This document shows positions 1 through 6,036 of a stretch of DNA of 10,355 nucleotides, piece by piece. The translations under genes and the position numbers were made by a program. A model generated the notes under the pieces. The model was not told the DNA's origin. It made no database searches and was given only the letters and a program-made list of their open reading frames with translations. The DNA comes from Candidatus Avimicrobium faecavium. GTDB lineage: Bacteria; Bacillota; Clostridia; Oscillospirales; Ruminococcaceae. The stretch's first letter is position 1. Each line of letters starts with the position of its first letter. Location of the stretch: contig CAJFQR010000141.1 of NCBI GenBank assembly GCA_904419105.1, positions 1 to 10,355 on the forward strand, read 5' to 3'.

Positions 1-1
1 C

Positions 2-718
2 TCCATGAAGGACGATGATCCCATCATGTCGGCATACAGCTATGCCAAACGGGAAAGTGTCAAAGAAGGCTTTGTGCCAGTGCTCATCAAGGCGGATGAT
101 GAGACTCTGTGGGAGTGCCTCATCATGAATTCTGACCCGGACAGCGATGGTGAGGACGACTATGCTTTCGACCCGGACAAGGTAGCCGACTACCGGAAGA
201 AGATGCTCTCTGCCCCCGTCAAAGACGGAAAGACCGTCCTGGGGGAGCTGATCGGCCAGCGCAAGGAAGAAGCCGAGGAGGACGATCTGGACTGGGAGGA
301 GGAGATCCTGGGCGAGCTGGAGGGCGGAGACGAGAATGACCGCATCTCCAGCTACTGGGATGATGATACGGAGATGACCTATCCCCTCATCCTGGCCAAG
401 ATCCCGGTGAAGAACCCCTGGGAGATCTTCGCATACCTGCCCTTCGGAAACTGGAACGACTGCCCCGACACACCGGACCTGATGGCCGTGACAAAATACT
501 GGTTTGAGCAGTACGGCACGGTACCCGCCGCCATGAGCCACGATGAGCTGGAGTTCCTGCTCCCGGCCCCTGTCCCCAAGGATAAGGCCATGGAGGTAGC
601 GGTGGAACTGTATGGCTTCTGCCCCGATGTGATCGACCAGGGGCCGGAGGACGCCACCGTGGGCGCACTGGCCGATGTGCTGCGGCAGTCCACTGTCTGG
701 TACTTCTGGTGGGACTGA
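2..718 (+). CDS. DUF4253 domain protein, 5' end cut by window edge
   Basis: The frame is open to the left edge, so the true start may lie outside; the first ATG in view is at 5. The C-terminal half resembles the DUF4253 family: counted from that ATG, a phenylalanine-glycine-tryptophan patch (FGNWNDCPD) lies near residues 147-155, a YWFEQYG segment near 165-171, YGFCPDVIDQG near 203-213, and the usual WYFWWD terminus. Residues 45-125 are very acidic (many D/E), which looks like a lineage-specific insert or linker. No signal peptide or membrane segment is visible, so it is probably cytoplasmic. The biochemical function of the family is unknown to me. It is not followed by a gene on the same strand; the next hairpin downstream (888-931) could end it. 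Family call fairly sure, start unsure. Confidence 0.75.
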   Translation, partial: SMKDDDPIMSAYSYAKRESVKEGFVPVLIKADDETLWECLIMNSDPDSDGEDDYAFDPDKVADYRKKMLSAPVKDGKTVLGELIGQRKEEAEEDDLDWEEEILGELEGGDENDRISSYWDDDTEMTYPLILAKIPVKNPWEIFAYLPFGNWNDCPDTPDLMAVTKYWFEQYGTVPAAMSHDELEFLLPAPVPKDKAMEVAVELYGFCPDVIDQGPEDATVGALADVLRQSTVWYFWWD

Positions 719-742
719 AGGGAGGGAGTGTGTGGATGAGCA

Positions 743-864
743 CGCGACCAATCGCGGAGGCTTTTTCCGAGTCCGTCGGCTAAGGTTTGGCTGTGTGACC
801 GGGCGTTTTGACGGCGTACGCGGATGACAGCTCTGAAATTTTGCCTGAACCTCGATCGGTCGCG
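743..864. repeat. Imperfect inverted repeat in intergenic DNA
   Basis: The arm at 743-760 begins CGCGACCAATCG and the arm at 850-864 reads CCTCGATCGGTCGCG. The reverse complement of the second matches the first over CGCGACC, then ATCG, then AGG after a 3-base gap. About 90 bases lie between the arms. The stretch 719-887 holds no convincing gene on either strand. It could be a remnant or a structured RNA; support is weak. Confidence 0.25.
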
Positions 865-887
865 GGCTTGACAGCACAACTGCATAC

Positions 888-931
888 AAAAAACAGTGTC
901 CGCATCCTTTTCGGAGGCGGACACTGTTTTT
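888..931 (-). terminator. Intrinsic terminator of the VTC-DUF4956-lipoprotein operon
   Basis: CAGTGTCCGC (894-903) pairs perfectly with GCGGACACTG (917-926), with a 13-base loop. The stem is flanked by A6 on the left and T5 on the right, so it has a U-tract on both strands. It lies 15 bases past the lipoprotein stop codon on the minus strand and could also stop transcription from the plus-strand gene on the left. Confidence 0.9.
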
Positions 932-946
932 ATGAATCGTTTTGCT

Positions 947-1462
947 TTATGATTCTGTGATGCTGTCCACAGGTCTGTCACCGGGAACGACGGTAATACC
1001 GGATCCAGCCGAGGAAGAAAGGGTGATCGCTTCGGCAGTTCCGTCATCTCCGATTTGAACGGTAACCTCGTCATTTAGTGATACATCTTCAATGGAAGAG
1101 GAAGTTTGTGGAACGTTCTCAATGTCCTGGATTGCATCTCCGTCGGAGACGGCATTATCGTCGGCTTCGCTGTCAAAATTGCCGCTATCTTCCGGCGCAG
1201 AGTTGGTCTGCGTCTGGCCGCCGTCACCTGTTGCGGCAGCTTCTGTGCCGTTCAGTTCAATTTGAACAGCAGATGCTTCCTCATAAGAAGGGTCCAGATC
1301 CCGTTCGGAGAAAAGCTCCGTTTCCGAAGAAATAGAGGAAACTGCATCGACTGCAGATAAGCCGTCGGAAAGGTCCTGAATGGTATCCTCCTGGCTTTGG
1401 CAGCCGCCGAGCGTCACAAACATCAGGGCAGTGCTGCTTAAAATACACAGGATCCGTTTCAT
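947..1462 (-). CDS. Small lipoprotein, apparently a shortened carbohydrate-binding (Cthe_2159/DUF4353-like) protein
   Basis: The 171-aa product starts with a lipoprotein signal: MKRIL, a hydrophobic stretch to residue 17, and the lipobox LGGC with the lipidated cysteine at 21. It should therefore be anchored on the outer face of the membrane. Residues about 50-72 (FSERDLDPSYEEASAVQI and following) look like the segment that opens the beta-helix domain of Cthe_2159-type carbohydrate-binding lipoproteins, which often sit next to VTC and DUF4956 genes. The repetitive core that normally follows is absent; instead there is an acidic Ser/Asp/Glu-rich linker and a short end with EVTVQIGDDG. The start is supported by AAGGAGGTGG a few bases upstream, and the gene begins 13 bases after the DUF4956 stop. 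It is the last gene before the 888-931 terminator. Lipoprotein call firm; family assignment from memory of the motif, moderate. Confidence 0.8.
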   Translation of the reverse strand: MKRILCILSSTALMFVTLGGCQSQEDTIQDLSDGLSAVDAVSSISSETELFSERDLDPSYEEASAVQIELNGTEAAATGDGGQTQTNSAPEDSGNFDSEADDNAVSDGDAIQDIENVPQTSSSIEDVSLNDEVTVQIGDDGTAEAITLSSSAGSGITVVPGDRPVDSITES

Positions 1463-1475
1463 GGTTCCACCTCCT

Positions 1476-2171
1476 TCACAATTCCGTGTTCATACTCTCC
1501 TGCAGGGAGACAGAGATCTCCAGATTTCCATTCCGGCAGCGCATCAGATCGATCATCTCTTTCTCTTTGACGGCATCCAGCAGCCGGATCTGGTAGGTCA
1601 GACGAAACAGGCTGCCCATGCTGGTGGTTTTGACATGGACCAACTGCGCACTGGAGGTATAGCCATCAAAAATATCGTCAAAGACACCGGTATAATCCAG
1701 ATCCTCCGGTATGATGCCGGATAGAACCTTATAGGCCGCGGCGTTGCGGTCTTCTCCCAGCGCCGACCAGTTGTAAAGGCAGAAGGCTGCGCACAGAATC
1801 AGCGTAAAGAGGACCGCGTATCCCAGATATCCCATGCCGGTGATGAGTCCGGTCCCCATTGCAAGAAACAGCATACAGATTTCACGGGAAGTGCCCGGAA
1901 TCGAGCGGAATCGTACCAGGCTGAAAGTGCCTGCCACGGCGACGCCGGTGCCGACATTTCCGTTGACCATCAGGATGATCACGCAGACTACGGCCGGGAG
2001 AAGCGCCAGTGTCACCACAAAGCTTTTGGTATAGCGGGTGTGGAACATAAAGGCGAAGGACATTACCAGTCCCAGTACCAGCGCACAGCCCAGGCACAGT
2101 AAAAAATCTGTGATATGGAGGTCTGTGGCCAGGCCGGAACCAAGTGACATCTGAAAAAGTGCTTCAAGCAT
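1476..2171 (-). CDS. DUF4956 membrane protein
   Basis: The 231-aa protein has about four hydrophobic segments in its first 135 residues (near 22-44, 50-70, 97-115 and 116-135) and a soluble C-terminal domain. The central signature GTFSLVRFRSIPGTSREI (81-98), between two membrane segments, is typical of DUF4956. The molecular role of the family is not established; it is repeatedly found beside VTC-domain polyphosphate polymerases and cell-surface CotH or carbohydrate-binding proteins, so a role with the VTC protein at the membrane is an inference from context. The ATG is preceded by AGGGAGGA, and the gene starts 4 bases after the VTC stop codon, so the two are surely co-transcribed and probably translationally coupled. 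It looks intact. Confidence 0.9.
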   Translation of the reverse strand: MLEALFQMSLGSGLATDLHITDFLLCLGCALVLGLVMSFAFMFHTRYTKSFVVTLALLPAVVCVIILMVNGNVGTGVAVAGTFSLVRFRSIPGTSREICMLFLAMGTGLITGMGYLGYAVLFTLILCAAFCLYNWSALGEDRNAAAYKVLSGIIPEDLDYTGVFDDIFDGYTSSAQLVHVKTTSMGSLFRLTYQIRLLDAVKEKEMIDLMRCRNGNLEISVSLQESMNTEL

Positions 2172-2175
2172 ACGA

Positions 2176-2880
2176 TCAGTCCTCCCTTTGTCGACTGGGC
2201 CGGATCAGAGTTTGATACGCCGTTCCGTATTTGGAAAAGGATGTCCGGTAGAGGTGCTCTCGGGAGAGCGTATGTGTCATCCACAGCGGCAGTCCGCCGG
2301 TGCACTTGATTTCCATCAGTGTGATGTCCGGCGGTAGCAGCGGTTCTCCATACGCTTTGGCCAGGAGACTGAGCTCTTCCTGCCGGCAGAGAATGGTATC
2401 GTCGAAGGTGATGCGCAGATCCCCCTTCCGGGCAAAGTAAGCCTCCCGATTGTAGCAGAGATAGGCTGTCGGGTAAAGAGAGGGGTAATGGTGCAGGCAG
2501 TAGTCAATCTCCCGGGCGATCTGGCTGGTTGCGCTGTAGCCGCCGTTGACCAGCCAATCCATGGCTTTCTTTTCAGCCATTGCAACTCGCCGTTTGAAGA
2601 CCAGTTTTTGGTATTTCTTTTTTAGCTCAACAAATACTGTGATTTCCGGCGCGACAGGGCCGTAGCTTCGGATGCGTAGTTTTTCTTTGTATATGGGAGA
2701 ATCGATGGAGCGGCGAATCAACCGGTAATCTGCTGTATCAAAATACAGGTTGCAGATGGTTGTTTTGCCATGGGGATCGGGCCTCATATACGGCTCCATT
2801 GCTCGAAGCACGGCTTGCCGCTGTTCGCGGGTCAGCAGATATTTGAGCTCATACCGCTGAAACACCGTCTCATAAGCCAT
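2176..2880 (-). CDS. VTC-domain protein, polyphosphate polymerase-like
   Basis: The 234-aa protein matches the VTC domain over its whole length. The fold is the triphosphate tunnel type, in which paired basic and acidic residues line a barrel; in yeast Vtc4 this domain makes polyphosphate from ATP. Visible motifs are RYELKYLL (9-16), NLYFDT (44-49), KEKLRIRSYG (65-74), FVELKKKY (83-90), KRR (97-99), EIKCTGGLP (190-198) and the closing SFSKYG (214-219). The key charged residues look intact. No membrane segment is present, so it probably acts at the inner face of the membrane with the DUF4956 partner. I chose the ATG at 2880 because AGGAGG precedes it and the family begins at this RYELKY region; a frame start at 2949 would overlap the kinase gene end and lacks support. 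Its substrate in this organism is inferred. Confidence 0.9.
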   Translation of the reverse strand: MAYETVFQRYELKYLLTREQRQAVLRAMEPYMRPDPHGKTTICNLYFDTADYRLIRRSIDSPIYKEKLRIRSYGPVAPEITVFVELKKKYQKLVFKRRVAMAEKKAMDWLVNGGYSATSQIAREIDYCLHHYPSLYPTAYLCYNREAYFARKGDLRITFDDTILCRQEELSLLAKAYGEPLLPPDITLMEIKCTGGLPLWMTHTLSREHLYRTSFSKYGTAYQTLIRPSRQRED

Positions 2881-2887
2881 AAAAATA

Positions 2888-2923
2888 CCTCCTGTATGTG
2901 GAATAAGTCCAGTATACAGGAGG
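2888..2923 (-). promoter_or_regulatory. Hairpin overlapping the VTC ribosome binding site, possible terminator/RBS-sequestering switch
   Basis: CCTCCTGTAT (2888-2897) and ATACAGGAGG (2914-2923) are perfect 10-base inverted repeats with a 16-base loop. Read on the minus strand, the 3' arm is the Shine-Dalgarno sequence of the VTC gene (AGGAGG), followed by TATTTTTATG, which supplies both a U-rich tract and the start codon. A transcript coming from the kinase gene would form this hairpin and either terminate or hide the ribosome binding site. A transcript from the local promoter would begin after the 5' arm and stay open. Confidence 0.7.
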
Positions 2924-2944
2924 AAGATTGAAGTTTTATTGAAG
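2911..2944 (-). promoter_or_regulatory. Predicted regulated promoter of the VTC operon with response-regulator direct repeats
   Basis: In the plus-strand reading ATTGAAG occurs at 2927-2933 and again at 2938-2944, exactly 11 bp apart. On the minus strand this gives two CTTCAAT boxes followed 10 bases later by a -10 box TATACT (2911-2916); there is no good -35, as is common for activator-dependent promoters. The boxes sit where the -35 would be, right after the kinase stop codon. Direct repeats one helical turn apart are the usual site type for OmpR/PhoB-family regulators. The same box pair precedes the regulator gene. Confidence 0.65.
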
Positions 2945-2945
2945 C

Positions 2946-3713
2946 TCAATGCCGGCGTCCATGCCCCTGCAGTGGAAACCGGACCAGAAAACTCACCTGG
3001 CCATCGGCACAGCGGACCTGAATCGTACCGTGGTGGCTGTCGGCAATGGCTTTTGCTATGGCAAGGCCAAGGCCATAGTGATGGCTGTCGCTGCGTGCCT
3101 CATCTCCACGGTAAAAACGGTCAAAAACGTGTTTTTGCTGTTCCGGCGGGATCTCAGGGCCGATGTTGGTTACTGCAAGAAGGGCGTGTCCTCTTTCCTG
3201 CAGCAGGCGGATCGTCACCGCCTCACCGGCAGGGCTGTGGCGGATCGTATTGTCAACAAGAATGGAAACAAGTTGTTTGAGCTGTATATCGTTTCCAACC
3301 AGGCACACGGCATCGTCCAGACAGGTCTCCAACCGGACACCATGCTCAAAGGCCACTGTCTCAAAGGGGAGCACCTCCCCAAGCACCAGATGGCTCAGGT
3401 CGATCTCCGCCATTACAGGCGAGACAGCTTCGGTGCGGGCAAGATCCAGAAGCTGGGCAATGAGACCGGCCATCCGAGCGTTTTCATATCGAATGTTAGC
3501 AAGCCAGGGATCGTCCTCAAGCTCCCGGGAAAGCAGTTCGATATTGGCTCCGATCACTGCCACCGGCGTTTTAAGTTCGTGGCTGGCGTCAGAAATAAAC
3601 TGTTTTTGGCGCCGGTAGCTTTCCTCCAACGGAGAGACGATACGTCCTGCCAAATACCACGCGAGCAGGAACAGCGGCACCAGCGCCACGCCTCCAAACA
3701 CCAGTGTATTCAT
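2946..3713 (-). CDS. Sensor histidine kinase, N-terminally truncated (sensor domain missing)
   Basis: Counting from the ATG at 3713, one membrane segment spans about 3-22, the phospho-acceptor box SHELKTP is at 44-50 (His45), the N box DNTIRHS at 154-160, a G1-like VTNIGPEIP at 181-189 (Asn where Asp is usual), the F box FDRFYRG at 197-203 and the G2 box GLGLAIAKAI at 214-223. The HisKA and HATPase_c domains are thus complete. The first transmembrane helix and extracellular sensor expected in this class are absent. The frame could start at 3758, but the extra 15 residues are the regulator's winged-helix DNA read in another frame, which marks a deletion junction near 3712. Only a weak ribosome site (GTGGGAT) precedes the ATG. 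The kinase core may still be made, but signal input is probably lost. Confidence 0.75.
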   Translation of the reverse strand: MNTLVFGGVALVPLFLLAWYLAGRIVSPLEESYRRQKQFISDASHELKTPVAVIGANIELLSRELEDDPWLANIRYENARMAGLIAQLLDLARTEAVSPVMAEIDLSHLVLGEVLPFETVAFEHGVRLETCLDDAVCLVGNDIQLKQLVSILVDNTIRHSPAGEAVTIRLLQERGHALLAVTNIGPEIPPEQQKHVFDRFYRGDEARSDSHHYGLGLAIAKAIADSHHGTIQVRCADGQVSFLVRFPLQGHGRRH

Positions 3714-4364
3714 ATCCCACACCGCGTATAGCCTTGATCTCCGCTTTTGAGCCGACAAAGCTCAACTTCTTTCTGGCAAAGGACATATAGACTTCTACAT
3801 TGTTGTATTCCGCCTCATTGTCATATCCCCAGATCTTGGCGGCCAGTTGTTCTCTGGTGAGGATGCGGCCCTGATTGGCAATCAGATATTCCAGAATCCG
3901 CAGTTCTTTTTCACTCAGACGCACACTGTTTTGTTCACACCACAGTGTGGAGGAATCCTTGTGCAGCCGGATATCCGCAAATCGCAGCTCCCCATCCGGG
4001 ATCTGATAGCTGCGCCGTACCAGCGCCCGCAGTCTGGCCAGCAGTTCCGGCGTCAAAAAAGGCTTGGTCAAATAGTCGTCAGCTCCGAAATCCAGCCCGG
4101 CTACCTTATCGCTCAGTTCACTTTTGGCTGTCAGCATCAGGCTCGGCGTGCGGATACCCTCCCGGCGTGCTGCCGCCGCAATATCGATCCGTTTTTTCCC
4201 GGCAGCATTACATCCAGAACCGCCAGGTCATAAACTCCCGTTTCGAGAGCCAGCAGCCCTTCCAGTCCATCGGCAAAATGATTTACATCATATTGCTCCT
4301 GATGCAAGATTTCGCACAGGGCCTGTGCCAGGCGTATCTCGTCTTCTACCAACAGCAGACGCAT
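3589..4364 (-). pseudogene. OmpR-family response regulator, frameshifted in the receiver and altered at its C-terminus
   Basis: Translation begins at ATG 4364 (after GGAGGGG) with MRLLLVEDE; E7/D8 form the acidic pocket and D51 in LDVMLPG is the phospho-acceptor. After LPGKNG the frame runs out to a stop; the receiver continues in the -1 frame as DIAAAARREGIRTP, LMLTA, GADDYLTKPF (invariant Lys) and then a winged-helix domain with LTREQLAAKIWGYD and VEVYMSFARKKL. The break lies within about 4187-4197, at or beside a run of six A (minus strand). Restoring one base, for example TTC for TC after GGA, gives the standard KNGFDI. At the other end, RGVGY is followed by kinase-gene DNA in the wrong frame, giving a foreign tail of about 40 residues to 3589. 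Without recoding the product is a short receiver fragment. Confidence 0.75.
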
Positions 4365-4388
4365 GGGCAACCCCTCCATTCTTTCTTT

Positions 4389-4420
4389 ATCTTACAGAAA
4401 AAGATTGAAGAAGGATTGAA
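4389..4420 (-). promoter_or_regulatory. Predicted autoregulated promoter of the two-component genes
   Basis: In the plus-strand reading GATTGAA occurs at 4403-4409 and 4414-4420, exactly 11 bp apart. On the minus strand the boxes read TTCAATC and are followed 9 bases later by a -10-like TAAGAT (4389-4394). The layout copies that in front of the VTC gene (box spacing, distance to -10, and the shared TTCAATCTT), which supports a common activator, most simply the adjacent response regulator. Confidence 0.6.
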
Positions 4421-4640
4421 TTTCTGAATCGTAGAAACGCTCTTTCGATATGAAGCTCGAACCTGGAGGGTTTCTGTCCTCCGTCACTGCTGTCTGTACA
4501 GAGAGCTGCGGTGTTTGTGAGTGCTGCTGTGCTTACGGTAGGTGTCCGGAGGCAAAGGTATTTTTCCCGATCGTTGCGAAGAGCTATAGAGTACGCTTTT
4601 AGTCGAATTATACTTAAAAACCATCTTTTATTCAAAAAAA

Positions 4641-4651
4641 TATGGTATAAT
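4641..4651 (+). promoter_or_regulatory. Extended -10 promoter for the GNAT gene
   Basis: A consensus TATAAT at 4646-4651 is preceded by TGG, giving the extended -10 form TGnTATAAT. No good -35 is visible, which the extended motif can compensate for. The GTG start of the acetyltransferase follows 37 bases downstream with a strong ribosome site. It may also drive the two genes after it. Confidence 0.6.
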
Positions 4652-4687
4652 ATCGGGGAAGATGTTCTGCGCTGAGGAGGCGGTTTT

Positions 4688-5196
4688 GTGAAGATTGATG
4701 TAAGGCCTTATCAAGCCGGGGAGGAGCGCTATGTCGCCGAACTCCATGAGCGCCTTTATTATAAAGAAGAGTACGGCTGGGGCCCGGCTTTTATTGACTA
4801 CGCAACTGACATTGCGTTGCGCTTTCCTGAGCGAAAGGCGAGCGACCGTGAAGAGCTGTTCATCGCCGAACGAGATGGCCGCCTGGCAGGGTGTATCATG
4901 CTTTGTCAGACTGAAGATCCGGCTGTGGGTCAGCTGCGGCTTTTCGCGGTGGAAAAAACGAACGGCGTGGCGGAGTGGGCACGGCTTTGCTGAATGCATT
5001 GATGAAAAAGGCACAAAGCGCCGGTTACCGTAAGCTGATTCTCTGGACAGCAAGTCCGCTTACAGCCGCGATCCACAGCTATGAAAAGTTGGGTTTCCGG
5101 GTGGTGGAGTCGGTCGAAAACCGAACCTGGAGCGTTGACGGTATCCCGCTTGATGAGATCAAGATGGAGCTTACCCTACATAACAGCGTTATATGA
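4688..5196 (+). pseudogene. GNAT-family N-acetyltransferase, split by a -1 frameshift
   Basis: The start is GTG 4688, preceded by GAGGAGGCGG. The first frame encodes about 90 residues of a GNAT fold (KIDVRPYQAGEERYVAEL, then ELFIAERDGRLAGCIML and QLRLFAVEK) and then a stop near 4993. The rest lies in the -1 frame: read from AAC at 4957 it gives NERRGGVGTALLNALMKKA, the acetyl-CoA-binding R-x-x-G-x-G/A loop of motif A, then LILWTASPLTAAIHSYEKLGF, the typical motif B, and a stop at 5196. One extra A in the A6 run at 4953-4958 would restore a normal protein of about 170 residues. The substrate cannot be told. The fragment from GTG 4975 is too short to be an enzyme. A sequencing error in the homopolymer is possible. 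Confidence 0.8.
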
Positions 5197-5218
5197 AAAC
5201 AGGGAAAGGAGAAGAGAA

Positions 5219-5998
5219 ATGGGACTTGATATCTATGCCGGAACACTGACCCGATACTATGCGCATAACTGGAAGAGCGCTGTTCAGCAGTGGGCAGAGG
5301 CCAACGGCTATACGTTCCAGCGAGTCACACCGGAAGGAGAACAGGTGGAGGAAGAAGCTGAACTGGATCCTGCCGAGATCCAGGATATTGTGGAGAATTG
5401 GCGCGATCAAGTGATCGCGGGCATCTCTCAGCCGGACCGGGAGCCCTATCTGCCTTGGCCGGAGGACAACGAGCGCCCCTATTACACCGATAAGCCCGAT
5501 TGGGATGCCTACGGTGCTATGCTGCTCATGGCCGCCTGCTGCACCTATGAGGAACCGGTGCCCAAAACTGTGGAAAAGGGATGGGATTTCTGGTCGCATT
5601 CGTTGATCGCCCGGCTTGCAGAAGATCCGGAGTATGTCTGGTCGCTTCATCGCGGGGCGGTCTGGTGGCTGCCGATCTCGGATGGGTTCCTTTTCCAGGG
5701 GCCGCTTCCCAATGGGAATCCGGCGGTCATCGGCACACTGGGTGCTTTGCGGATCGAGTTAGAACACCTCAATGAGATGGCCTGGCAGGCTGATGAGGCT
5801 ACTATCCTCGGTTGGAGCGAGACTGAAGGCTATCCGGTGGACGGGAAAATCGATCCCGGCAGTCTGATCAGTCGGGCGGACATCGATGAGCACACCCAAT
5901 TTGATACCGATTCACTGGCCAAGTTTGCATTTTCAATGTTCTGGCAGGCACTGTGCTTTGCTGAGAAACAGCAGGTTCCCATTCTTTTGGATTATTGA
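5219..5998 (+). CDS. Uncharacterised protein with an MGLDIYAGTL start
   Basis: The 259-aa product starts at ATG 5219, chosen because AAAGGAG lies 7 bases upstream; it begins 22 bases after the GNAT frame ends. The opening GLDIYAGTLTRYY followed by HNWK looks strongly conserved in style, and I have the impression that other Firmicutes carry proteins with this start, but I cannot name a characterised family. The protein is acidic and rich in tryptophan (for example EKGWDFWSH and GAVWWLP) with no signal peptide or membrane helix, so it is likely cytoplasmic. It is followed after 38 bases by the SUFU gene on the same strand, which suggests joint transcription. Its pairing with a SUFU protein makes an immunity-like or partner role conceivable, but that is only inference from the neighbour. 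Confidence 0.7.
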   Translation: MGLDIYAGTLTRYYAHNWKSAVQQWAEANGYTFQRVTPEGEQVEEEAELDPAEIQDIVENWRDQVIAGISQPDREPYLPWPEDNERPYYTDKPDWDAYGAMLLMAACCTYEEPVPKTVEKGWDFWSHSLIARLAEDPEYVWSLHRGAVWWLPISDGFLFQGPLPNGNPAVIGTLGALRIELEHLNEMAWQADEATILGWSETEGYPVDGKIDPGSLISRADIDEHTQFDTDSLAKFAFSMFWQALCFAEKQQVPILLDY

Positions 5999-6036
5999 CG
6001 ATATACCGCTGTACGGCGGAAAAAGGAGATCTTTTT

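Noticed and set aside
2881..2949. 23-residue N-terminal extension of the VTC frame
   Set aside because: It covers the promoter and hairpin, and the ATG at 2880 has a consensus ribosome site at the right distance and fits the family start.
4465..4482. GGAGG/CCTCC hairpin as a terminator
   Set aside because: The stem is only 5 bp and no U-tract follows on either strand.
4387..4635. Minus-strand 82-residue frame upstream of the regulator
   Set aside because: It overlaps the proposed promoter, lacks a ribosome site and has no family resemblance; 4421-4640 appears non-coding.
5402..5419. Palindrome CGCGATCA-AG-TGATCGCG
   Set aside because: It lies inside the 259-aa coding sequence with no sign of a regulatory role; short palindromes of this kind occur by chance or codon use.
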